From NCBI GenBank assembly GCA_002504435.1, contig DAQP01000036.1, positions 2,047 through 62,917 of the forward strand: a DNA stretch of 60,871 nucleotides, in the 5' to 3' direction. Positions 16,467 to 24,213 of this stretch are shown here, one piece after another; position 1 is the stretch's first letter; each line of letters begins with the position of its first letter. A program made the translations under genes and the position numbers. The notes below the pieces were generated by a model. The model was not told where the DNA came from, ran no database searches, and saw only the letters and a program-made list of their open reading frames with translations. This DNA is from Euryarchaeota archaeon UBA438 (GTDB taxonomy: Archaea; Thermoplasmatota; Poseidoniia; Poseidoniales; Thalassarchaeaceae).

Positions 16467-17290
16467 TCTTCCTCGCCCCCTTCCTTCCCTTTCTTCTTAC
16501 CTTTCTTGGAAAACGAGGATGCCCCTCCTGACATGACTCTGTGCATGTCAGCCAGGAGGTCATCATGACCCGAACCTATGTCCCCGAAACCTTCCTTCAA
16601 TCGCCTCTCCCAATGCTCAATCGCCCTCGAGGACTGTGACAAAAGCTCCTTGGCCCTATCTAATTGCCTACGGACATCTCTGATTTCTTCCTGAAGTGAG
16701 GCCTTCTTCTCATATAGTGGCTGTGCCTTCTTCACTGCCTCCAGCATCTTTGAATGAGCCCCCTCAGAAGTCCTGAAGTTGGCCACCATCCCTCTTCTAG
16801 CCTCAACGTACTCAGCCATCTCAGGATTAGCGTCCTTCCTCTCTTTCAACCATTTCTCGTTTTCCTCAATCAGTTTCTTTCTCCTAGAAATGAGCTTCCC
16901 CTCAGATTTATGATCAAGTGCCGAAGTCTCTATTTGAGACTCAATCCCCTCCAATTCCTCCAGTAACTTCTCCTTTTTCCAATCAGGGTCAAGGTTGACC
17001 ATCCCTCCAGATTCCGATAAGCTATCCCCGTATTCCCTGACTCTGGTAATCAATGCCCGAGCTCTTTCCTGGCTCTCATTCCTTTCCATTTTCAAACTAG
17101 AAACGGACTCGTTAGCCAATCTATGGTTTTCTACCGCCTTCTCCACTTTAGGAGAAAGGGCGTCTTCCTCCGCTTCGAGGTTCCTTATCACGCCCGGAAG
17201 CTGGTCGTCTAGTACCCTCCATCTGGCAAGTAGCCCCTCGGCCAGCTGCTCGGGTTTGACCCTTAGTAGCCCTTCTGCGTCCATAACCAT
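16463..17290 (-). CDS. Coiled-coil protein of COG1340 type (paralogue 3)
   Basis: A 275-residue helical protein, first in the three-gene minus operon. The central turn is KLLEELEGIESQIETSAL followed by ISRRKKLIEENEK, and the C-terminal motif is LMHRVMSGG-like (ADMHRVMSGGASSF) before a lysine-rich tail (KKGKKKGKEGG). The ATG at 17290 (or 17284) is preferred to the in-frame GTG at 17323, which lies inside the 19-bp palindrome. A TTTAAC element about 20-25 bases upstream on the minus strand fits a leaderless transcript beginning near this ATG. Confidence 0.7.
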   Translation of the reverse strand: MVMDAEGLLRVKPEQLAEGLLARWRVLDDQLPGVIRNLEAEEDALSPKVEKAVENHRLANESVSSLKMERNESQERARALITRVREYGDSLSESGGMVNLDPDWKKEKLLEELEGIESQIETSALDHKSEGKLISRRKKLIEENEKWLKERKDANPEMAEYVEARRGMVANFRTSEGAHSKMLEAVKKAQPLYEKKASLQEEIRDVRRQLDRAKELLSQSSRAIEHWERRLKEGFGDIGSGHDDLLADMHRVMSGGASSFSKKGKKKGKEGGEEE

Positions 17291-17315
17291 CCGGCCCACC
17301 CGGGACAGTCGGTTA

Positions 17316-17334
17316 AAGGTCACTATGTGACCTT
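17316..17334. promoter_or_regulatory. 19-bp perfect inverted repeat, candidate DtxR-family operator
   Basis: AAGGTCACTATGTGACCTT has two exact 8-base arms around TAT. It lies between the divergent coiled-coil operon (minus) and the operon at 17378 (plus) that carries the DtxR-family gene. On the minus strand it abuts or overlaps the BRE/TATA region. DtxR-family operators are commonly 19-bp interrupted palindromes, so autoregulation and control of both operons is a reasonable inference. The arm sequence itself is not the classical DtxR box. Confidence 0.6.
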
Positions 17335-17377
17335 GGCAGGGGTTTGATTGATACGGCCCCTTTTCTGAGCCAATACC

Positions 17378-19000
17378 ATGGGTGAGTACCCTGAGAGTGG
17401 CATATTGCGTTATCTCGGGCCATTATTGGTCGCCCTGTTGGCGTTTCTAGCAACTCCTGGTCTCCCTATCCAAGAAGCAATATCTGCTGATTCCGAATTA
17501 CCTTCTGACAGAATCCTCCTCAATTCTGGGAACTTAAGCAACTCTTCCGAGCCTTCCTTCATTCCTGCAGGATCTAACGAAGTTGCAATAGTTGGCGAAC
17601 CAGCTCATTTGGGTGATCACCTAACAGCTTCCATTCTCGTACATAATCAAGGAAATTACTCCGGGGCAGTATCCATGGTTCTTTCTTCAGATAATTGGCC
17701 CTCTAACGTATCAGGAGAGGGTGTGGAAATCAGTCCAGGGTCAAGCCGTGATGTTTCAGCGATATTCACCCTGAACAGCACCGGGCAAGTCGATATTCAC
17801 TGGGAAATTGTCAGCTCCGAGAATACCGTCAGTGATGACCTGTCCGGCATTATTGTGGTAGAATCTCTCCCTCCACAGTCCCTCAGCATCATAGTAGATA
17901 GTGAGAGCTGGACACTATCAGACGGACTTCAAGTTGGGATTTCTGTGCTACTTTCCGATGGCCACTCTAGGGATGTTGAGATTATCGCTGATTTGTCCAG
18001 TATGGGCGCTCCAAGAGGCTCCCAGAGCCATGCCGCCTCACTGTCTCCGGGGATCAGAGGAATGTCCTTCGACTTTGGAAATCCCGATGCAGATTACATT
18101 TCATTCACCATACTGCCAATTGGATGGGTGCCATCCGACCAAATCAGCATCGATTACCAACTATCCCCACCTGTCGTATCTCCCTCCGTTTCCACTTGTT
18201 CCACGGTGCCTGAAATTGCCATCCCTGGAGACCCATTAGTTATCGATTGCGTTATTGCAAACTCGGGAGATTCGGAGAGTCTTTCCGGGACCATTTCAGC
18301 AACCAGGCAATCCGACGGACTGATACTCTCAACATCTGATACACCACCGCTCCCGCCAGATGAAGAATCAAGCTATTCGTTAGTTGTTCCAGAATGGCCA
18401 GATGACGGCGATGCTATCGTTGAGATTGCATGGTTTTCAGGAGGAAGCTATGCAATGCAGAGCATCCAGATCCAGACTCGTGAACCTCCAGCTGAGGGAT
18501 TCAAGCTTCCCTTCGACACATCTGCCGCGCTTCTCGGCTCTGTAATTGGACTTGTTGTGGTAATGGTCGTACTTGCTGTTTGGAGGGTAATTTCTGAGAA
18601 GACCCCTTCCACGGGGTCCGAGGACACCTTCAAACTTCGGAGAGAGTCAAGAATCGAGAGAAGGGCAGAGGTACAGAAAATGGAAATTTCCTGCCCATCT
18701 TGCGAGCAGAGACTGAGTGTGCCTAAATCGCATGTCGGTGGGGTCAAGTGCCCCTCCTGCACAAACCAATTTCAAGTCGGCACTTCAGAAGATTTGCAGG
18801 AAGAAGATGAAGGTGTGAGTGAAACCACCCAAATAACCGACCCTCCACCAGTCCTAAGCTCAAGCTCCACAGAAGAAATCTTGAGTTGCCCATCCTGCGA
18901 GCAGAGACTGAAGGTTCCAATGGATAGAAGGCCAGTAATGTCCCGTTGCCCCGCATGCAGGGCTGAATTTATGGCATTGAATGAGGGGGCGGATAGTTGA
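17378..19000 (+). CDS. Membrane protein with CARDB-like ectodomain and two cytoplasmic zinc ribbons
   Basis: A 540-residue type I-like membrane protein. An N-terminal signal (about residues 12-35) leads to a Ser/Asn-rich extracellular region with CARDB/NPCBM-like beta domains (VHNQGNYSGAVSMVL and IANSGDSESLSGTISA repeats). One membrane segment spans about 387-407 (LLGSVIGLVVVMVVLAVWRV). The cytoplasmic tail holds two similar zinc ribbons, CPSCEQRLSVP...CPSC and CPSCEQRLKVP...CPAC. It may pass an outside signal to an internal partner through the ribbons. It overlaps the DtxR-family gene by four bases, so the two are translationally linked. Confidence 0.75.
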   Translation: MGEYPESGILRYLGPLLVALLAFLATPGLPIQEAISADSELPSDRILLNSGNLSNSSEPSFIPAGSNEVAIVGEPAHLGDHLTASILVHNQGNYSGAVSMVLSSDNWPSNVSGEGVEISPGSSRDVSAIFTLNSTGQVDIHWEIVSSENTVSDDLSGIIVVESLPPQSLSIIVDSESWTLSDGLQVGISVLLSDGHSRDVEIIADLSSMGAPRGSQSHAASLSPGIRGMSFDFGNPDADYISFTILPIGWVPSDQISIDYQLSPPVVSPSVSTCSTVPEIAIPGDPLVIDCVIANSGDSESLSGTISATRQSDGLILSTSDTPPLPPDEESSYSLVVPEWPDDGDAIVEIAWFSGGSYAMQSIQIQTREPPAEGFKLPFDTSAALLGSVIGLVVVMVVLAVWRVISEKTPSTGSEDTFKLRRESRIERRAEVQKMEISCPSCEQRLSVPKSHVGGVKCPSCTNQFQVGTSEDLQEEDEGVSETTQITDPPPVLSSSSTEEILSCPSCEQRLKVPMDRRPVMSRCPACRAEFMALNEGADS

Positions 19001-19650
19001 TAGAACTAAGTGAATATGAGGAAATGTACCTCAAGAGGATGTTCGAATTTTTCGACTCAAGACCCGATGCAATCCTCAAGACCACGCAACTAGCTGAGCT
19101 CATGGGCGTCAGCGCCGCATCAGTCACAGAGATGATACAGAGACTAGCTTCTAGGGGTCTTGTTACTCATATCCCCTACAAGGGCTCAAGACTTACTCCT
19201 GCCGGATTTCATCAGGCAGCCAGGGTCAAAAGAAGGGAATGCCTTCTTGAGATACTACTGTCGGATGTAATAGGCTACACCGGTGATCTAGAGGAAGCAG
19301 CATGCAAGATGGAACACGATATGGGGCCGGAGTTGGAAGCTGCCATCGATAAGATGTTGGGCTATCCCGATAGAACCCCTTCTGGGAAGAAGATCCCAGT
19401 AATAGAAAGAACCGTCGAGATTTCCCAAGAGGGGCTGTTACTCCCAATTAGCAGCATCCCATTCGGCACAGAGTCAGTCGTTGAGATAATCGCCCTAGAA
19501 CCAGTAGAAAGGAAAACATTGCAAGGACTGGGAATTGCCATTGGTTCCGTGATAAGCAAGAATGAGGCAGAGACTCTTTGCGATGGGAATACTATTGAGC
19601 TTTCGAAGTCAATTTCAACAAAGATACTTGCAAGAGTTAGGAGGGCGTAA
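18997..19650 (+). CDS. DtxR/MntR-family metal-dependent transcriptional regulator
   Basis: A 217-residue regulator with the family's three parts: a winged HTH (about 25-70, LAELMGVSAASVTEMIQRLASRGLV), a dimer/metal domain (about 71-140) and a C-terminal FeoA/SH3-like domain (145-217). Metal ligands fall where expected: Met10, Cys103, Glu106 and His107 (CKMEH) correspond to DtxR Met10, Cys102, Glu105 and His106, and YPDRTPSGKKIP matches the family's loop. Fe(II) or Mn(II) sensing is inferred. The start is TTG, overlapping the preceding stop. The 19-bp palindrome at 17316 is a candidate binding site. Confidence 0.9.
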   Translation: MIELSEYEEMYLKRMFEFFDSRPDAILKTTQLAELMGVSAASVTEMIQRLASRGLVTHIPYKGSRLTPAGFHQAARVKRRECLLEILLSDVIGYTGDLEEAACKMEHDMGPELEAAIDKMLGYPDRTPSGKKIPVIERTVEISQEGLLLPISSIPFGTESVVEIIALEPVERKTLQGLGIAIGSVISKNEAETLCDGNTIELSKSISTKILARVRRA

Positions 19651-19651
19651 T

Positions 19652-21208
19652 TTGATTGATGAGGAAAGCCTAGACCATTTAGCCGATGAGATCTCTGATT
19701 TCACCCCGCCCGCACCTAAGCTGGAGTCAACAACCAACAGGTCCTCCACCGTGGAAAGTGACTGGAAGGAGGTCGAATTGAGGCAAAGAGAGGGGTCGCT
19801 AATCACACTGGATAGGGTCTTGATAAGCGGAGGGGCACGCTTAATCCTCCTTCTACCGCTTTTCGCAATCGTGTTATTTGGTGTGGCTCAGTCATATGGT
19901 GAGAATGACAATCAGTGGTGGGACAGTCACCTTATGGAAGCCTCCGGAGGACTAAGTCTAGTTACTGCAACCTACGCATTAACGCTACTAATAATAATTG
20001 CAGACATCGCCCTCCTTTCCTCTCTTCTGAGGATGATGTCATACTCTCGCTCTATATTCCACCAGGAGGCAGAGTCATTGACCTCATCAGGAATTACTTT
20101 CCGCAGCTCTCACGGTTATGCTGAGATGAGGGCCACAATTGATGGCTCAATTAGACAGGTTACTGCTACCTCTTCTTTGATGATAATTTCCGCTTTACTT
20201 CTCGCAACCAGTCTATGGCTCTCGAACGATGACGCAGGTATGCCGATACTGATTTCTTTCTCTACTGGCTCCCTATTGGCAGGTCAAGGAGTCCATCTGA
20301 TTTCTCACCGAGCGAGATTCAATGCCTCTGAGCCTTGGGGGATGCTAGAGGCTTTCTCCCCCCCCATCCATCCCGCACTTCTCAACAGGCCGTTCAATGA
20401 CGTCATAAAGGCGCACATTGACCCTCTCCTCACTATCAGGATTTCCGAGTACATCAAAACGGTAAGGGGCGGGCTAAAGGAAGGAGTGGGGATTTCTGAA
20501 CTTCAGGAGTCCCTCCTCCACCTTCTTCATCTGAGAAGGTCATCGTTAATTTCAGAGTCCGAGTTCAGAGATTCTTTAGGCGCTTTCGTCGAGAGTTCTG
20601 CTATCGACGGACTATTCAACCATCCAGAACTAGGTGAGGAAACATGGGACAGGCTGCTAATGCATGCGAGAAACGAATGCAAGCCGTTCTTCAGACTGTA
20701 TGACAGGATGAGGATGAGGAGGGGGGTCAGTAAGTCCGACGGCGGGTTCTGGTTCGATGTAGATATGGAGAATTTGGTAGTTGGCCAGGCAAACCTATTC
20801 GCCTTCGTTCTCAATAGGGGCGGAGAGCCCAGGGATCTATTCCTCAAGATCCAGACTCCTGACTTCAAACCCAATGAGTGCGTATACAAGCTCAGATCCC
20901 AGCCCCTTGACCCATCCTTCGATCCCATGTCATCCACCTCCCTCTCAACTGAGATGCAGGAAATGACTAACCATTCTGGAATTGTCTGGCAGAGTTTGCT
21001 TCCTTCGATCAAGGGGGAAGCCACTGTGACGGTAAGACTCGAGGATGACTCCGGCAATCTGATTTCTGGAAGGGTGCTTAACGTACAGGTGGGAAATGAC
21101 CTAGCCACTAGGATGAGGAGGGCAGTAGGTGCAATGTTCATGGCAGGGGCCGCAATAGTGGTGCTTTCCCCAATAGCCCCATTTGCTAGATCATTATTGG
21201 GCCTCTGA
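19652..21208 (+). CDS. Polytopic membrane protein of unknown function
   Basis: A 518-residue protein with hydrophobic segments at about 60-82, 100-130, 170-192, 198-220 and the last 25 residues. A soluble helical stretch (230-390) and a beta-rich domain (NLVVGQANLFAFVLNRGG to GRVLNVQVG) lie before the final segment. The TTG at 19652 is preferred because GGAGGGC precedes it and upstream in-frame starts lie inside the DtxR-family gene. Gene order (zinc-ribbon membrane protein, DtxR regulator, this protein, coiled-coil protein) implies one operon. It is not a recognised metal transporter. Confidence 0.65.
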   Translation: MIDEESLDHLADEISDFTPPAPKLESTTNRSSTVESDWKEVELRQREGSLITLDRVLISGGARLILLLPLFAIVLFGVAQSYGENDNQWWDSHLMEASGGLSLVTATYALTLLIIIADIALLSSLLRMMSYSRSIFHQEAESLTSSGITFRSSHGYAEMRATIDGSIRQVTATSSLMIISALLLATSLWLSNDDAGMPILISFSTGSLLAGQGVHLISHRARFNASEPWGMLEAFSPPIHPALLNRPFNDVIKAHIDPLLTIRISEYIKTVRGGLKEGVGISELQESLLHLLHLRRSSLISESEFRDSLGAFVESSAIDGLFNHPELGEETWDRLLMHARNECKPFFRLYDRMRMRRGVSKSDGGFWFDVDMENLVVGQANLFAFVLNRGGEPRDLFLKIQTPDFKPNECVYKLRSQPLDPSFDPMSSTSLSTEMQEMTNHSGIVWQSLLPSIKGEATVTVRLEDDSGNLISGRVLNVQVGNDLATRMRRAVGAMFMAGAAIVVLSPIAPFARSLLGL

Positions 21209-21249
21209 GTGATAGTTCCATTCAATAGTGAGACCCACTTCGACGACGC

Positions 21250-22245
21250 ATGCAGAGCGATGAGAGTGGCCCTGATGATGATCTCAGGACCAGGCTTCAT
21301 GCTATGGAGACCCGACTGAGGAGGATGAGGGATCAGAGGGCATCACACAACGAATCTGCTAGAAGGGCCGCCGACTCCAGAAACTCTGTTCAAGAGCAGG
21401 GAAAGGAGCTCAGAGCCTCCATTGAAGAGAGGCTAAATGAGCAGAAAGAGGTCAGAGCAAGGGCAAAGGCCCACCAGAATCAGAGGGACGCGATTCAATC
21501 TAGGATCAGGGAGATCATCTCCAACAAGAGAGGCAAGAAGGGAGATGAAGGAAAGGCGAAGACAGGTGTCGTAGCACTCTCTGAGACTATAGCTAAGATT
21601 AGCAGTATTGAGAACAGGCTAATGACAGACGGGAACCTTACGCTGAAGGCAGAGAATAGAATTCTCAGAGAGCTAAAATCACTAATTGCCAGGAGGGATG
21701 AACTACTCCCAGCTGCAGCAGAGTTTGAGAGCATCAAGATAGACCTTGGCGACTTGGAGAGCACAATACAGTCACTCAAGGCAGAGGCTGATGCTCAACA
21801 TAATGCCATGACGGATGCGCATAAGGAGGCCGACGCCATTTGGGAGGAAGTCAAGCCCATGCTGGAAGAGAGGGATTTCCTCAGATCAGAGGGAGACAGG
21901 CTGCATTCGCTGTTCGTAGAATCTCGCGAGTCCGCAAATCATATTCACTCTGAGATAGAGATACTTCTGAAGGAGGTAAATGAAGCAAGAGATGAAATGA
22001 GGGCCAGGAGAGAGGAGAGAGAAAGGGTCATCAAGGACCACAATCAATCTGTCAAGGATGCATTGAAAACTCCTGATCAGGACGAGGAATTGGCGGACTC
22101 ATTGACCGAACAACTTCTGAGTCAGGGAAACCTAACCTTGGGCGGTTCGATGTCAGGGGATGCTCAAGGTTCACCAGTTGCTAAGGAAGAGAGGCCCTCT
22201 AGTCGTAAGAGGGTACGTAAGCCCAAGTCATTCAGGGGCCGTTGA
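21250..22245 (+). CDS. Coiled-coil protein of COG1340 type (paralogue 4)
   Basis: A 331-residue, highly charged helical protein and the fourth coiled-coil paralogue of the locus. The central turn is TIAKISSIENRLMTDGNLT then ENRILRELKSLIARRDE, and near the C-terminus is LTEQLLSQGNLTLGG. It ends in a basic tail (SSRKRVRKPKSFRGR), as in paralogues 2 and 3. It closes the plus-strand operon that begins at 17378, 41 bases after the membrane protein. The paralogues on both sides of a DtxR-regulated promoter suggest the proteins act together, perhaps as hetero-oligomers. Confidence 0.75.
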   Translation: MQSDESGPDDDLRTRLHAMETRLRRMRDQRASHNESARRAADSRNSVQEQGKELRASIEERLNEQKEVRARAKAHQNQRDAIQSRIREIISNKRGKKGDEGKAKTGVVALSETIAKISSIENRLMTDGNLTLKAENRILRELKSLIARRDELLPAAAEFESIKIDLGDLESTIQSLKAEADAQHNAMTDAHKEADAIWEEVKPMLEERDFLRSEGDRLHSLFVESRESANHIHSEIEILLKEVNEARDEMRARREERERVIKDHNQSVKDALKTPDQDEELADSLTEQLLSQGNLTLGGSMSGDAQGSPVAKEERPSSRKRVRKPKSFRGR

Positions 22246-22250
22246 GGGGA

Positions 22251-23267
22251 TTACCAACCCCGATCTTCCAGCCTTACCTCTAGGTCGTCCAGTTCTAGTC
22301 CGGGCATTGCTTCGCCAACCATCTTACAGGCGTCTCTAACTACTGATGGGTCATCAAAGTGGTGCGTGGCCATGACTATGGCCTCGGCTGTGTTTGTTGG
22401 ATCCGAACTCTTGAAAATTCCAGAACCAACGAAAATTCCATCCATTCCATGACTCATCATAAGGGCCGCATCAGCAGGAGTGGCAATGCCCCCAGCAGAA
22501 AATGTAACCACAGGGAGCCTACCCAATTCAATGACATCCCCAAGCACAGAGGCGACTTCTTCCCTGAGGTCACTCATGGAACCAAAAGGGGTCTCCTTGC
22601 TAATAATTGGGAACTCCGAGGAAGACTCCATTCTTCGAAAACCCTTCATGATTGTATCTATCATATCTTCCCTTCTTACATCAACCGTTCCTATGGCATG
22701 ATCGATTTCCGTTTTTACGAGCCTAGCATGCTGAACAGCACTAACGACATTACCAGTCCCAGCCTCTCCCTTGGTCCGAATCATTGCTGCCCCTTCAGAA
22801 ATCCTTCTTACTGCCTCCCCCAGGTTCGTGCATCCACAAACAAATGGTATGGTGAAGTTATTTTTTGCTATGTGGAAGAATGGATCTGCTGGAGTCAATA
22901 CCTCCGACTCGTCAACCATGTCTACTCCCATGCTTTCGAGGACTCTGGCCTCTTCATCATGACCAATTCTCGCTTTTGCCATCACAGGGATGCTGGTAGT
23001 CTCGATTATTTCGCTAATCATGTCCGGATGACTCATCCTAGCCACACCGCCCATCGAACGAATGTCCGCGGGAACCCTCTCCAGTGCCATTACAGAAACC
23101 GCGCCTGCATCCTCGGCAATGTGCGCTTGCTCAGGGGTAACTACATCCATTACCACACCGCCCTGCTGCATTTTGGCGAAACCCCTCTTGAGGAGCTCTG
23201 TGCCGTGCCGCATTTCACCAAGGTCCACCGTGCGTGCCATGCTGATGTCCCGCGCTAATTTCTTCAT
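22251..23267 (-). CDS. pdxS: Pyridoxal 5'-phosphate synthase subunit PdxS
   Basis: A 338-residue PdxS, the (beta/alpha)8 synthase that builds PLP from ribose 5-phosphate, glyceraldehyde 3-phosphate and ammonia. Signatures are RHGTELLKRGFAKMQQGGVVMDV, VMALERVPADIR, the active-site region PVMAKARIGH with its lysine, IRTKGEAGTGNVV and FSAGGIATPADAALMM. The glutaminase PdxT that supplies ammonia is not in the window. The ATG at 23267 gives a short N-terminal extension; ATG 23240 is possible. It is convergent with the coiled-coil gene at 21250. Confidence 0.97.
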   Translation of the reverse strand: MKKLARDISMARTVDLGEMRHGTELLKRGFAKMQQGGVVMDVVTPEQAHIAEDAGAVSVMALERVPADIRSMGGVARMSHPDMISEIIETTSIPVMAKARIGHDEEARVLESMGVDMVDESEVLTPADPFFHIAKNNFTIPFVCGCTNLGEAVRRISEGAAMIRTKGEAGTGNVVSAVQHARLVKTEIDHAIGTVDVRREDMIDTIMKGFRRMESSSEFPIISKETPFGSMSDLREEVASVLGDVIELGRLPVVTFSAGGIATPADAALMMSHGMDGIFVGSGIFKSSDPTNTAEAIVMATHHFDDPSVVRDACKMVGEAMPGLELDDLEVRLEDRGW

Positions 23268-23302
23268 GAACCTATTTCCTCTCGAGTAAAGAGAGAAAAT
23301 AG

Positions 23303-23575
23303 CTAACCAAGTACTGGCGAGTCGCCCTCTGCAATGGGTAGATCCGGGGCTTCGTCCTCATTTCTTTCTAGCCATTCTTCAAATTCGTCAGGTATATCGC
23401 TGTCTGCAAATATCGCTTCAACAGGACACTCTGTGACGCACGCTGCACAATCTATGCACTCGTCTGGATCAATCACCAGGTACGTTTCGGCTTCCCTAAA
23501 AGCCTCGACTGGACAAACGGCGACGCAATCTTGGTATTTGTGGTCCACACAAGCACTCGTCACTACGTGTGTCAT
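23303..23575 (-). CDS. Seven-iron-type ferredoxin
   Basis: A 90-residue ferredoxin, start chosen at ATG 23575 (MTHVVTSAC). Cluster motif one is CVDHKYQDCVAVCP: three cysteines spaced as in FdxA-type 7Fe ferredoxins, with His where those proteins usually have a non-ligand Cys. Motif two is CIDCAACVTECP, a full 4Fe-4S set. One 3Fe-4S plus one 4Fe-4S cluster is expected, though Asp or His could complete a fourth ligand. The C-terminus is acidic (EEWLERNEDEAPD). It is a cytosolic low-potential electron carrier; no partner is evident nearby. Confidence 0.9.
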   Translation of the reverse strand: MTHVVTSACVDHKYQDCVAVCPVEAFREAETYLVIDPDECIDCAACVTECPVEAIFADSDIPDEFEEWLERNEDEAPDLPIAEGDSPVLG

Positions 23576-23636
23576 TTGCCTCGTGTGCATCCCGATGATT
23601 GAGGCATTTGAACTCTTGCTTATGTCCCGTCTACAA

Positions 23637-24077
23637 TCACACTTCGGAGCACAATTTGTTCACTAACCGTGAAGCCATTTCGACGGGTTCATCCCCGGGA
23701 TATGCCTCAATCTTGAAGGTCCCCTTCACAATCGAGCCACGGCTTTCCGAATCAATAAGTGACACTCTTCCCCTGCATAGTTCGGACAAGGATATCCTCA
23801 CATGAATTGTTTTCTCTTCATCTATCCTCTTCCCAATCCCCTCTTTGGACAACTCATTAAGAACATCCCTCCCGAGCCTGCCGAAACAGCTCACTGCATC
23901 TTTCCTTTTCTCAGTTCTAGCCATTGCCACATGCTGTGGAGAGCCGTGAAATGACTTCTCTTTCGTCCAAATCACCTCACAACACCCCCCTGTGAGAAAA
24001 TTAAGGCCACTTTCGATCATTTCTAGATCATCAACACCACTTGCATGGACCCGCCATGTCGCACTCAGTAGACCCAT
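23637..24077 (-). CDS. RNA-binding protein of the COG1325 exosome-associated type
   Basis: A 146-residue protein starting at ATG 24077 (MGLLSATWRVHASGVDD). The N-terminal strand-helix (WRVHASGVDDLEMIESGLNF), the EKSFHGSPQH motif, and GKRIDEEKTIHVRISLSELCRG leading to KGTFKIEAYPG follow the archaeal COG1325 family annotated as exosome-related RNA-binding proteins. The in-frame extension upstream to 24557 lies antisense to rps3ae and is rejected. GGTATACT at about 24094-24101 on the minus strand fits a leaderless promoter. The biochemical role is unproven. Confidence 0.7.
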   Translation of the reverse strand: MGLLSATWRVHASGVDDLEMIESGLNFLTGGCCEVIWTKEKSFHGSPQHVAMARTEKRKDAVSCFGRLGRDVLNELSKEGIGKRIDEEKTIHVRISLSELCRGRVSLIDSESRGSIVKGTFKIEAYPGDEPVEMASRLVNKLCSEV

Positions 24078-24160
24078 ATCTTGTTCCAAGAGACAGTATA
24101 CCTTGAAGGCTCGCAGAGGAAGCCCAATGATTCCCGAAGGCTTTGCTTCAAATAGTAAGG

Positions 24161-24194
24161 GCAGGTCGCACGGCCTGCGAGCGGGGAAGCCCCC
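24161..24194 (+). promoter_or_regulatory. Tandem hairpins just upstream of rps3ae
   Basis: GCAGG (24161-24165) pairs with CCTGC (24174-24178), then GGGG (24183-24186) pairs with CCCC (24190-24193) round AAG, 20 bases before the ATG. If in the transcript they could form a leader for ribosomal-protein autoregulation; a TATA-like TTCAAATAGT at about 24147-24156 might instead place the first hairpin upstream of the RNA start. Confidence 0.35.
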
Positions 24195-24213
24195 GAGGTA
24201 CGAGGTTGTTGTC

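Noticed and set aside
23992..24213. Extension of rps3ae upstream of ATG 24214
   Set aside because: The upstream part is antisense to the RNA-binding gene at 23637-24077 and has no eS1 similarity. The conserved eS1 start is MAKG at 24214.
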